From positions 860,887 to 924,886 of the forward strand of contig NZ_CP031310.1 of NCBI RefSeq assembly GCF_004799665.1: a stretch of DNA of 64,000 nucleotides. The letters are read 5' to 3'. The position numbers were made by a program, and so were the translations under genes. This DNA is from Halapricum salinum (GTDB lineage: Archaea > Halobacteriota > Halobacteria > Halobacteriales > Haloarculaceae). The notes under the pieces are model-generated. The model was not told the origin of the DNA and did no database searches. It saw nothing but the letters and a program-made list of their open reading frames with translations. The first letter of the stretch is position 1. Each line of letters begins with the position of its first letter. Positions 31,648 to 39,505 of this stretch are shown in pieces.

Positions 31648-33093
31648 CTACTCCTCGGTCACTTCGAAGACGAAGTGGCTGGCCGGCAGCGGCCGGACGG
31701 GATGATTGTCCAGATACGAGAGGTGCGGGAAGATCTCGAAGTTCGGCTCGTCCTCCTGCATCTCGTAGATCGTCGGGTAGATGTCGATGAAGTGGTAGCC
31801 GGGTTCGCCGGCGGCCGGGATGTCCATCTTGATGACGCCACCTTTGTCGTCGCCGCTGGTCCCGCAGGCATAGCCCAGCGGCTTGTTGTCGTAGACGAGG
31901 AACGGGCCGTTCTCGTACATCGTCCAGCCGACACCGGACAACTCGATCTCGATCGTCGTTCCGACCGGCCCTTCCCTGGGTGTGAACTTCTCGATGCGGG
32001 GCTGGACGACGAAGCCAGTCACGGCGATCTCCCGGCCGTCTACTTCGGCCGTGATCGGGCGCGTCGCTCCTTCCTCCGGCGGGATCTCGATCTCGACCTG
32101 GAAGCGACCGTCGGCGTCGGTCTGGACGGTGGGGAGGACATCCCGATGTTGCTCGGGCGTGATCGGGATCCCCTTCACGCGGTGGCCTTCGTGGCGATAC
32201 CAGATCAGGTCGACTTCTTTGTTCGGCGGGAAGTCTTCACCGGTGATGAACGCCTGCGTCCCGGCCTGACCGGAGGTTGGCGTGATCTCCAGGGTCGCGT
32301 CGCTCTGGGCGTCGAGGTCGGGGTAGTGGAGTTCGATCGGGTTCTCCTCGAACTGCTCGTCCATCCAGGCACCGCCCAGTTCCTGCTCGGGTTCAGTCAC
32401 CTCGACGGTCCACCGAGAGGGGCGGTCCCCACACACTTTCCCGTAGGGCGACTGGGTGTTGTTCTGGAGGTAGGGGATGCCGCGGTAGTTGCGCCAGACC
32501 TCGATCACGTGCTTGCCGGGCGGGCCGACCGCCCGGATCTCGGCAGTCGCTGTCCCGCGGTTCATCACGCCGGTCATGAACCCGAAGGTAGAGTTGTCCC
32601 AGGAGACCTGGTAGTTGTTGGTGACGACGTTCGGGCCGAGGCCGTAGCCCTTGAACGTGAACGTCCCGCCGAGCGGGGCCGACTCCGTTTCCAGTTCGAA
32701 CCAGGGATTGATCTCCAACTCGGCCTTGTCGATCGTCTCGCCGTCGTGCTGGATCTCGATCTTGTGCGCGCCGCCGTAGTCCTCGGGGATGGTCCACTCC
32801 TGGTCGAAACGTCCGTCCGCGTCGCTCGTGACGGTCATGAGGTGGTCGGTCCGGGGCCGATACTGCGGGCCGACGATCTCGTTGGCCTTGAGCACGCCCC
32901 AGTCACCCTCCGTGGAGTGCCAGAGCACCTCGAAGGCCTCTTCGGCCGGGAAGTTTCGTCCTTTGAGCGTGATCGTGTCGCCGACGTACCCTTCCTGATC
33001 GCTCAGTACCAGCGTTCCGGAGGTACCGCTACCAGTTCGGTGCTTCTCGAGCGTTTCCTCTAACTCCGAGGATAGTGAGGGGTCTTCGTCCAT
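31648..33093 (-). CDS. Three-domain Ig/IPT-like protein without signal peptide
   Basis: The 481-residue protein consists of three beta-sandwich units that start near residues 27, 265 and 365. Each has the IPT/TIG-like G-x-x-G-(T/D) loop pattern: DQEGYVGDTITLKGRNFPA, PTSGQAGTQAFITGEDFPP, PREGPVGTTIEIELSGVGW. A region around 130-250 is less regular (APLGGTFTFKGYGLGPN). No Sec or Tat signal, lipobox or membrane span is visible, so it would be cytoplasmic unless exported by an unusual route. The box A at 33118-33128 fixes the ATG at 33093. I know no function for the family. Confidence 0.75.
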   Translation of the reverse strand: MDEDPSLSSELEETLEKHRTGSGTSGTLVLSDQEGYVGDTITLKGRNFPAEEAFEVLWHSTEGDWGVLKANEIVGPQYRPRTDHLMTVTSDADGRFDQEWTIPEDYGGAHKIEIQHDGETIDKAELEINPWFELETESAPLGGTFTFKGYGLGPNVVTNNYQVSWDNSTFGFMTGVMNRGTATAEIRAVGPPGKHVIEVWRNYRGIPYLQNNTQSPYGKVCGDRPSRWTVEVTEPEQELGGAWMDEQFEENPIELHYPDLDAQSDATLEITPTSGQAGTQAFITGEDFPPNKEVDLIWYRHEGHRVKGIPITPEQHRDVLPTVQTDADGRFQVEIEIPPEEGATRPITAEVDGREIAVTGFVVQPRIEKFTPREGPVGTTIEIELSGVGWTMYENGPFLVYDNKPLGYACGTSGDDKGGVIKMDIPAAGEPGYHFIDIYPTIYEMQEDEPNFEIFPHLSYLDNHPVRPLPASHFVFEVTEE

Positions 33094-33117
33094 GAAATCG
33101 GGTTACAGGCGTACGCA

Positions 33118-33128
33118 GATATACTTAC
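33118..33128 (-). promoter_or_regulatory. Box A of the Ig-like protein gene
   Basis: The minus strand reads TAAGTATATCT, about 28 bases upstream of the ATG. The region 33130-33321 further upstream holds only a CGGGGTC/GACCCCG inverted repeat (about 33255-33283) and no gene. Confidence 0.6.
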
Positions 33129-33321
33129 TGTCGGCTATCTATCTCTGGGAATCTACGACTGATACTGGTGGCTGTAACATCTCGAACTGACTCACCACCA
33201 CGGCGTTCGAACACGGTCACGAACGTACAACCACCACTATGCGGATACAGAGATCGGGGTCTAGATCCCCCGTTGGGACCCCGACAGATCGGAAGCCACT
33301 CGGACGGTGAAGCCGCCAGCG

Positions 33322-33867
33322 TCAGCCCAACAACAACCTGAGTTGCGGATACTTTTCGACGATTTCCAACTCTTCGAGATACGCGTCAAGTCCGAGGATA
33401 CGTCCGGCCCCGAACGCGCCGACCGCGAACAGCAGCAGGACGTACACGAGGTGGAAGTCGATGACGAACGCGTCCGTGAGCGGGAACGACGCGAGCCAGT
33501 AGAAGGTCATCATGAGCGCGCCACCGAATGCACCCAATCGGACGAATATCCCGAGGAGGAGCGCGATCCCGACCAGCGTCAATCCGACCTGGTTCAGCGG
33601 CGTCAGCAGCCAGTACCAGTCGTTGGCCATGATGCTCCAGACGTCGTAGCCGAGGAAGTCTCGGAGGGGGTTCTCCGGACTGATCGCGTAGTTCAGGTAG
33701 CCTCTGACGCTCCACTCGGGATCGATGACTTTCGACAGTCCGGCGTAGAGGAACACCCAGCCCATGATCAGCCGGAGGCTGAGCAGCGAGTAACCGATCC
33801 ACCTCTCGGAGTATGCGAATTCGACGCCACGGCCGAAGATCTCTGATTCGAGTTTTCTGGAACTCAT
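33322..33867 (-). CDS. DoxX family membrane protein
   Basis: From the ATG at 33867 the product has 181 residues and four hydrophobic spans. LLSLRLIMGWVFLYAGLSKV is the DoxX/DoxD signature, and the spans VGLTLVGIALLLGIFVRLGA and VYVLLLFAVGAFGAGRILGL follow. DoxD-type proteins form part of thiosulfate:quinone oxidoreductase in Acidianus, while most DoxX proteins are uncharacterised. No DoxA-like partner is visible nearby. The start is supported by a TATA box at 33884-33894. Confidence 0.85.
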   Translation of the reverse strand: MSSRKLESEIFGRGVEFAYSERWIGYSLLSLRLIMGWVFLYAGLSKVIDPEWSVRGYLNYAISPENPLRDFLGYDVWSIMANDWYWLLTPLNQVGLTLVGIALLLGIFVRLGAFGGALMMTFYWLASFPLTDAFVIDFHLVYVLLLFAVGAFGAGRILGLDAYLEELEIVEKYPQLRLLLG

Positions 33868-33883
33868 GTCTGCGCTCTCACAG

Positions 33884-33894
33884 CCACATATATA
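33884..33894 (-). promoter_or_regulatory. Box A of the DoxX gene
   Basis: The minus strand reads GTATATATGTG, centred about 22-25 bases upstream of the ATG at 33867. Confidence 0.6.
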
Positions 33895-34006
33895 CTGGCG
33901 GTTTCCATAAACCCCTGACCTGTTCCCAGGGTTCGGGAAGGGTGTGACGATCATTTCGCCCGGTCGACCCACAACCGGTTTGTATCGGCCCGACCGACCA
34001 CCCGAT

Positions 34007-34552
34007 ATGTCCGACGACCTCGCGTGGGACCTGCTCGACAGCCAGACGGCCTACACCTGCCCCGGCTTCGACATCATCAACGAGACAGTCCAGTTGCCGG
34101 ACGGTACCGAGACGGATTTCGACTACCTCACCGAGAGCGAGAGCGTCGTCATCCTCCCGTTCACCACGGATGGCGAGGTGGTCGTCATCGAGGAGTGGCG
34201 CGAACCGGTCAAGCGGGTCAATTTCGGCCTTCCAGCGGGCGGGCTCGAAAGCGAGGACGGCGACACCGCTGCCGCCGTCGAGCGTGAATTGATCGAGGAG
34301 ACCGGCTACGAAGCGGGCGCTATCGAGCATCTCACGACCGTCGAACCGGCCAACGGCTTGAGCGATATGGTCTTTCACTACTTCGTCGCCGAGGACTGCA
34401 CGGCGACAGCGGAGCAGAATCTCGACCACAACGAGTCGATCGGCGTGACGACCGCCGACTTCGAGGACCTCGTGGCCGCGATCCGGGAGGACGACCTCAG
34501 GGACGGGCGGAGTGCCCTGGCGATTCTGTACTACCACGCCTTCGAGCGATAA
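34007..34552 (+). CDS. NUDIX hydrolase (ADP-ribose pyrophosphatase-like)
   Basis: The 181-residue protein has a Nudix box: PAGGLESEDGD followed by RELIEETGYE, with one residue more than usual between the Gly and the REL segment. VVVIEEWREPVKR upstream of the box and the long N-terminal strand region resemble ADP-ribose pyrophosphatases. It would hydrolyse a nucleoside diphosphate linked to another moiety, using Mg2+ held by the EE pair. The ATG at 34007 is selected because the conserved N-terminal strand begins soon after it. It is divergent from DoxX. Confidence 0.88.
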   Translation: MSDDLAWDLLDSQTAYTCPGFDIINETVQLPDGTETDFDYLTESESVVILPFTTDGEVVVIEEWREPVKRVNFGLPAGGLESEDGDTAAAVERELIEETGYEAGAIEHLTTVEPANGLSDMVFHYFVAEDCTATAEQNLDHNESIGVTTADFEDLVAAIREDDLRDGRSALAILYYHAFER

Positions 34553-34574
34553 GACCCAATCAACTCGCCGACTC

Positions 34575-35435
34575 TCACCGAACGTCGGCGCTGGACGCGC
34601 GATTGATCATGGAGACGGCAATACCGCCCAGCAGGAGGGCAAGCGCGACCAGCACGCCGATCGAGGGGACGAGCGTGTTCCAGATTCCACCGAAGGCGGT
34701 AATATCCCAGACCTCCATGACGTCGGCGTCGAGCATGATCGCCCGGGCGGCGTCGACACCGTAGGTGATCGGGTTGAACTTCGCGACCGTCTGAATCCAG
34801 CCCGGCAGCGTCGAGATGGGGAGGAAGGCACTGGAGACGAACAAGAGCGGGAACTGCAGGAGGTTCGCGCCGATGATCGTCGACTCCTGGTCTTTCGTCA
34901 GCAGTGCGAGCGTGTTCGAGAAGGCGACGAACCACAGCGAGAAGAGGATGCCCACGAGCATGATCCCGACGACACCGACGATCCCGGTGGCGATCTCCGC
35001 ACCGAGCAGCACGCCCAGTCCGAGGATGATCGCGATCTGGAGGACGATCCGGACCATCTCGGCTGCAGTCTTGCCGACGAAGACGGCAGCGCGATTCATC
35101 GGACTCACCAGCACCTTCTCGAACATCCCGCTCTCGATGTCGTTGACCAGCCCGATCCCGGAGGTCGCGCCCGTCGCCAGCGACACCTGAATGACGATCG
35201 CCGGCAGGAGATAGGTCTCGTAGTTGGGGATCCCCGGCGGTAGCGACTGGCCGGCGACGTTGCCGAACACCTGCGTGAACAGGACGAGGAAGATCACCGG
35301 CTGGACGAGCGACCCCACGAGGACGAAGCGGTTGCGCACGGCCTTGATGTTCCAGCGGACGAAGTTCACCCAGACGTCCCCGAAGAAGGTGTTTCCTCCC
35401 GACCGGGCGCTCTGCTCGGCCGTGTCGGTGCTCAC
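34575..35435 (-). CDS. ABC-2 type exporter permease (DrrB-like)
   Basis: The 286-residue protein has about six spans, an N-terminal cytoplasmic segment (FVRWNIKAVRNRFVL) and the ABC-2 signature in FEKVLVSPMNRAAVFVGKTAAEM and FVSSAFLPISTLPGWIQTVAKFNPITY. Such permeases pair with a DrrA-type ATPase to export drugs, lipids or polysaccharides. It overlaps the ATPase gene by four bases, so the two are translated together. The cargo is unknown. Confidence 0.9.
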   Translation of the reverse strand: MSTDTAEQSARSGGNTFFGDVWVNFVRWNIKAVRNRFVLVGSLVQPVIFLVLFTQVFGNVAGQSLPPGIPNYETYLLPAIVIQVSLATGATSGIGLVNDIESGMFEKVLVSPMNRAAVFVGKTAAEMVRIVLQIAIILGLGVLLGAEIATGIVGVVGIMLVGILFSLWFVAFSNTLALLTKDQESTIIGANLLQFPLLFVSSAFLPISTLPGWIQTVAKFNPITYGVDAARAIMLDADVMEVWDITAFGGIWNTLVPSIGVLVALALLLGGIAVSMINRASSADVR

Positions 35436-36451
35436 TGTGACTCACCTCCGTCTGCCGCGGGCGGGCTGGCTGGCTCGGGTTCGGCCACCTCGTCGTCGAG
35501 ATGCTCGCCGGTGATAGCCAGGAAGACGTCGTCCAGCGTCGGCGCACGGACGTCGAAGCCCGTCACCGTCAGCCCCTCGTCGCGCAGGGCCACCAGCAGG
35601 TCGGTCCCGTGCTGGCGTGCGGTCGGGGTCGTCACCGAGATCCCGTCGTCGGTCTCCTCGACGCTCGGCGTTCCGGGAAAGATCCCGGCGCTCTGGGCGA
35701 CGGTCACGGCACGCTGGCGTGCTTCCGGACCATCTTCGAGCCGAACGTTCAAGATTTCGCCGCCGACCTCCTGTTTGAGATCGGCGGGCGAGCCCTCCGC
35801 GACGATCTCGCCGTCGAGGATGACCCCCAGCCGCTCGCACAGCTGGTCGGCCTCTTCGAGGTACTGCGTGGTGAGAAAGATCGTCGTCCCGCGGTCGTTG
35901 ATTCGTCGGAAATAGTCCCACAACCGGTTTCGGGCTTTGGGGTCGAGGCCGGTCGTCGGCTCGTCCAGGAAGACGAGTGGTGGTCGATGGACCAGCGCCG
36001 TCGCGGCGTCCAGGCGCTTTTTCATCCCGCCGGAGAACTCCTTGGCTTCCTTGGTCGCGACGTCTGCCAGATCGACCAGCTCCAGCAGTTCCTCGATCCG
36101 CTCGGCGCGCTCGCCCTTTCGGACGCCGTAGGATTCACAGGCAAAGCGGAGGTTCTCCCGGGCCGTGAGTTCGGGATCGACGCTGGTCTCCTGAGCCATG
36201 TAACCGATCGACTCTCTGACCTTCCGCGGCTGTTCGAGCGCGTCGTAGCCGTTGACTCGAATCCTTCCCGAGGTCGGCTTGAGCAGCGTCGCCAGCGTCT
36301 TGATCGTCGTCGTCTTGCCCGCCCCGTTCGGGCCGAGAAAGCCGAAGAACTCCCCACGCGGCACCGACAGCGAGACGCCGCCCACCGCCTCGGTCCCGTC
36401 GCCGTACACCACCTCCAGGTTCTCGGCCTCGATCGCGAGTGATTCTGACAT
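35432..36451 (-). CDS. ABC exporter ATPase (DrrA-like)
   Basis: The 339-residue ATPase has Walker A GPNGAGKTTTIK, signature FSGGMKKRLD, Walker B LVFLDEPTTGLDPKAR and H-loop LTTQYLEEADQLC. After the nucleotide-binding domain comes the DrrA-type C-terminal domain (about 230-320; VTVAQSAGIFPGTPSV, GFDVRAPTLDDVFLAITG). It is divergent from the NmrA-like reductase gene and shares a promoter region that carries a perfect palindrome. Co-regulation with the reductases and TetR gene is likely. Confidence 0.93.
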   Translation of the reverse strand: MSESLAIEAENLEVVYGDGTEAVGGVSLSVPRGEFFGFLGPNGAGKTTTIKTLATLLKPTSGRIRVNGYDALEQPRKVRESIGYMAQETSVDPELTARENLRFACESYGVRKGERAERIEELLELVDLADVATKEAKEFSGGMKKRLDAATALVHRPPLVFLDEPTTGLDPKARNRLWDYFRRINDRGTTIFLTTQYLEEADQLCERLGVILDGEIVAEGSPADLKQEVGGEILNVRLEDGPEARQRAVTVAQSAGIFPGTPSVEETDDGISVTTPTARQHGTDLLVALRDEGLTVTGFDVRAPTLDDVFLAITGEHLDDEVAEPEPASPPAADGGESQ

Positions 36452-36476
36452 CTGTCTCGGATAACGTGAGCCGCCT

Positions 36477-36484
36477 GCATAAAC
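36477..36484 (-). promoter_or_regulatory. Box A of the DrrAB operon
   Basis: The minus strand reads GTTTATGC about 26-33 bases upstream of the DrrA start. The palindrome at 36492-36507 begins just upstream of it, where a bound regulator would interfere with TFB/TBP. Confidence 0.55.
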
Positions 36485-36491
36485 GCGTTGA

Positions 36492-36507
36492 TTGAATATT
36501 TATTCAA
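36492..36507. promoter_or_regulatory. Palindromic operator candidate, site 1
   Basis: TTGAATATTTATTCAA is an inverted repeat with 7-base arms and a 2-base centre. It lies between the DrrA box A and the NmrA-like gene and overlaps the AT-rich box of the latter. A nearly identical site occurs at 37445-37460, and a TetR regulator gene follows at 37918. Confidence 0.7.
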
Positions 36508-36541
36508 CAGTGTTTTGTCGGTTGCACTCTTCCATTCAGGT

Positions 36542-37444
36542 ATGACCACAACGATACTGGTGACGGGCGCGACGGGGACGGTCGGCTCGCGAGTGCTCGC
36601 TGATCTCGCCGACAGGGACGTCACCGTGCGCGCCGCACTCCGCAATCCCGAACGCGAGCAAGCGGCCCTACCCGAGGGCGTCGAGTGGGTCGAGTTCGAC
36701 TTCGAGCGCCCCGAGACGTGGGGCGCGGCGTTCGAAGGCGTCGACGCACTCTTTCTCATGCGCCCGCCAGCGATCACGCGAGTCAGTGAGGCGATCCTTC
36801 CGGCGATCGACGCGGCCGAGCGAGTCGGGGTCGAGCACGTCGTCGTCCTGTCGGTCCTCGGAGCCGAGAAGAATCCCATTCTCCCGCACCGCAAGATCGA
36901 GAAGCACGTCCTCGACACCGGCCTCGACTGGACGTTCCTCAGGCCCTCCTTCTTCATGCAGAACCTCGTCCAGACCCACCACGAGGAGATCCGCGACGGA
37001 GAGATCGTCGTGCCCGCCGGGAGCGGCGAGACGAGTTTCGTCGACGCCGCCGACATCGCCGCGGTCGCCGCCACAGCCCTGGCCGAACCCGGCCACGAGG
37101 GCCAGGCCTACGATATCACCGGCCCCGAAGCACTGACCTACCACGAGGTCGCCCGAATCCTCTCCGAGGTGCTCGATCGCGAGATATCCTACGACGAGCC
37201 CTCGCTGATCGAGTTCGTCCGCCACTCTCGACGCCAGGGTCGGGACTGGCCGTTCGTGCTCGTGATGGCCGGGATCTACACGACCGCCCGAGTCGGCCTC
37301 GCCGGCCGGGTCACCGACGATGTCGAGCGCCTGCTCGGACGCCCACCCAGGTCGTTCCGCGAGTGGGCCGAGGAAAACACGGAGGCCTTCGAATCCGGCG
37401 AGAGGAACTCCGAAGCGGCCAATCCCACCGACAACGATATGTGA
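36542..37444 (+). CDS. NmrA-like NAD(P)H-binding reductase
   Basis: The 300-residue atypical SDR has the Rossmann motif VTGATGTVGSRVLADL at the N-terminus, SVLGAEKNPILPHRKIEKHV (substrate/cofactor loop) and WTFLRPSFFMQNLVQTHH. These features fit the NmrA/azoreductase-like group (quinone, azo-dye or unknown ketone reductases). There is no YxxxK catalytic pair, as usual for NmrA. The C-terminus is acidic. The palindrome in its promoter suggests repression by the nearby TetR protein. The next reductase fragment follows after 20 bases. Confidence 0.88.
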   Translation: MTTTILVTGATGTVGSRVLADLADRDVTVRAALRNPEREQAALPEGVEWVEFDFERPETWGAAFEGVDALFLMRPPAITRVSEAILPAIDAAERVGVEHVVVLSVLGAEKNPILPHRKIEKHVLDTGLDWTFLRPSFFMQNLVQTHHEEIRDGEIVVPAGSGETSFVDAADIAAVAATALAEPGHEGQAYDITGPEALTYHEVARILSEVLDREISYDEPSLIEFVRHSRRQGRDWPFVLVMAGIYTTARVGLAGRVTDDVERLLGRPPRSFREWAEENTEAFESGERNSEAANPTDNDM

Positions 37445-37460
37445 TTAAACATTTATTCAA
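37445..37460. promoter_or_regulatory. Palindromic operator candidate, site 2
   Basis: TTAAACATTTATTCAA matches site 1 at 14 of 16 positions and has the same right half. It starts one base after the stop of the first reductase gene and ends four bases before the next ATG. Confidence 0.6.
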
Positions 37461-37464
37461 TAGT

Positions 37465-37860
37465 ATGAATCTCACAGTGTTCGGTGCGAGCGGTCGGACG
37501 GGCGTGCCGCTGGTCGAGCAGGTCCTGGCAGCGGGCCACACGGTCACGGCGTTCGTCAGGGCGCAGTCGAAACTCCCAGTCGAGCACGAGAATCTGACGG
37601 TGGTCGAGGGCGACGTCTACACCGGGGAGGGCGTCCGCGAGGCGGTCGCGGGGGCCGACGCCGTCCTGAGCGTTCTCGGGCAGACCGACAGCGGGCCGGA
37701 CGACCTGCTGACGGTCGCTGGCGAGCACGTCATGGACGCGATGGAAGCCGCGGGCGTCGAGCGCTACGTCACGCTGGTCGGGGCGGGCATCCGGATGGAA
37801 GGCGAGTCCCGATCGCTGTTCGGCACGGTGATTGGGACGATGCTGAAGATGACCTACTGA
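37465..37860 (+). CDS. NAD(P)-binding reductase, C-terminally truncated
   Basis: The 131-residue product begins as a normal atypical SDR (MNLTVFGASGRTGVPLVEQV, GADAVLSVLGQTDSGPDDLL, VERYVTLVGAGIR) but stops at LFGTVIGTMLKMTY. Relatives I know continue for about 75-85 more residues, including the WTIVRP-type substrate region. I see no continuation in the other frames before the TetR gene, so the 3' part seems to be deleted rather than frameshifted. The Rossmann half alone is unlikely to be a normal enzyme. It starts right behind operator candidate 2. Confidence 0.7.
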   Translation: MNLTVFGASGRTGVPLVEQVLAAGHTVTAFVRAQSKLPVEHENLTVVEGDVYTGEGVREAVAGADAVLSVLGQTDSGPDDLLTVAGEHVMDAMEAAGVERYVTLVGAGIRMEGESRSLFGTVIGTMLKMTY

Positions 37861-37917
37861 CCCACCGAGAAGACCCACAATGACAGCCTTAACACGACTC
37901 ACCGAGAACGACTGACC

Positions 37918-38523
37918 ATGCCGGCCGGAAACCCCTTTCCCGAGGAGCCGTCGGACACCCAGACGGCGATCATGAAAGCCACCTTCGACGCACTCGTCGC
38001 GTACGGGTACGCCGGGCTGACGATCGACCGGATCGGCGAGTTCTTCCCCAAGAGCAAGTCACTGCTGTATCACCACTACGAGGGCAAGGACGATCTCCTG
38101 CTGGACTTTCTCGAACGCCTCATCGAGAGTCGGGAAGCGGAGTTCAGCCCTCGCGAAGACGTCGACGCCCGGACGCGACTGGAGCGGCTGCTCGAGGGGA
38201 TCGCCGCCTCCGAGATGAGCGACGCGGACCGCGGGTTCTCGCGGGCGCTGGTCGAACTCCGGGCCCAGGCGGCCCACGACGAGGACTACCGCGAACACTT
38301 CACGCGGAGCGATCAGTTCTTCCGCGAGTGGATCGCCGACATCGTCCGGGACGGGATCGAGGACGGCGTCTTCCGTGAGGTCGACCCCGAGCAGGTGGCA
38401 GCGACGATCCACGTGCTCGCGGGCGGGATCCTGACCGAGCGCGTCACCAGCGACGACCCGCAGGTCGAGGCTGTCCGCGCGGAACTGGACGCCTACGTCC
38501 AGGCGCGGTTGCTGGCGGAGTGA
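37918..38523 (+). CDS. TetR/AcrR family regulator
   Basis: The 201-residue protein has an N-terminal HTH (YAGLTIDRIGEFFPKSKSLL followed by YHHYEGKDDLLLDFL, about 25-60) and an all-helical ligand-binding domain. It follows two reductases and a DrrAB exporter, a classic arrangement for a repressor of a detoxification/efflux regulon. The palindromes at 36492 and 37445 are the obvious binding-site candidates. No such palindrome lies directly before this gene, so it may be co-transcribed with the reductases. Confidence 0.9.
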   Translation: MPAGNPFPEEPSDTQTAIMKATFDALVAYGYAGLTIDRIGEFFPKSKSLLYHHYEGKDDLLLDFLERLIESREAEFSPREDVDARTRLERLLEGIAASEMSDADRGFSRALVELRAQAAHDEDYREHFTRSDQFFREWIADIVRDGIEDGVFREVDPEQVAATIHVLAGGILTERVTSDDPQVEAVRAELDAYVQARLLAE

Positions 38524-38566
38524 TCCGACGTGGGAAACTAAGTGTCGATCGAACGACGGTCCCAGT

Positions 38567-39421
38567 ATGACCGACGATCCGCCGTCCGTCCCGGTTCTCG
38601 ACGCGGGAGGGGCGACGATCCCGAAACTCGGACTCGGGACGTGGCAGAACACGGGCGAGCAGTGCGCCGAGACCGTCGAGAAAGCCCTCGAACTCGGCTA
38701 TCGCCACGTCGACACGGCCCAGGCTTACGACAACGAGCGGCAGGTCGGGGCGGGGCTCGCCGCGGCCGACGTCGACCGCGAGGACGTCTTTCTGACGACG
38801 AAGGTGTGGCGGTCGAACCTCCGGGACGCGGACGTCCGCGAGTCGGTCCGGGAGAGTCTCGACACCCTCGGCACTGACTACGTCGACCTGCTGTTGATCC
38901 ACTGGCCTCATCCCCGGGTGCCGGTCGAAGAGACCCTCAAGGCCATGGCAGACCTGCAGGGCGACGGGCTGGTCTCCCATCTCGGTGTCTCCAACTTCAC
39001 GACCGCGCAGCTCCGGGAGGCCAGAGCAGTCGTCGACAGTCCGATCGTGACGAACCAGGTGCTGTACAACGCGGTCAAGGATCAGTCGAAGCTCCTGTCG
39101 TACTGCAGAGAACACGACGTCGCGCTCTCGGCGTACAGTCCGCTGGCGCACGGCGACCTCATACGGGACGAGATGCTCGCTTCGATCGGCGAGGCCTACG
39201 ACAAGAGTGCGCCACAGGTCGCGCTCCGATGGCTCGTCCAGCAAGACGGGGTCGTAGCGATCCCGAAAGCGACGAGTCGTGAACACATCGCGTCGAACCT
39301 CGCCGTCTTCGACTTCGAGTTGACCGACGAAGAGATGCGACGAATCCGGGACCGAACGCCGGGACTGGGGCGGCGGTTGCGGAACCGACTGCCGTCGGTG
39401 ATGCGGCGGCTGCCACTCTAG
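38567..39421 (+). CDS. Aldo/keto reductase
   Basis: This 284-residue TIM-barrel, NADPH-dependent oxidoreductase has a complete catalytic tetrad: Asp and Tyr in HVDTAQAYDNE, Lys in LTTKVW, His in LLIHWPHP. The C-terminal cofactor segment is VAIPKATSREHIASNL. It resembles 2,5-diketo-gluconate reductase-type AKRs and acts on small carbonyl compounds; the substrate is not determinable. It lies 43 bases after the TetR gene in the same direction and may belong to the same regulon. Confidence 0.92.
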   Translation: MTDDPPSVPVLDAGGATIPKLGLGTWQNTGEQCAETVEKALELGYRHVDTAQAYDNERQVGAGLAAADVDREDVFLTTKVWRSNLRDADVRESVRESLDTLGTDYVDLLLIHWPHPRVPVEETLKAMADLQGDGLVSHLGVSNFTTAQLREARAVVDSPIVTNQVLYNAVKDQSKLLSYCREHDVALSAYSPLAHGDLIRDEMLASIGEAYDKSAPQVALRWLVQQDGVVAIPKATSREHIASNLAVFDFELTDEEMRRIRDRTPGLGRRLRNRLPSVMRRLPL

Positions 39422-39505
39422 ATCGTGGTGATACTGGAGTCGGAGATGGCCGCCACCAATTCCGGCGGCGGTAGCTCTTTAGTCGCCGCCGCCCCACACG
39501 CGGGC

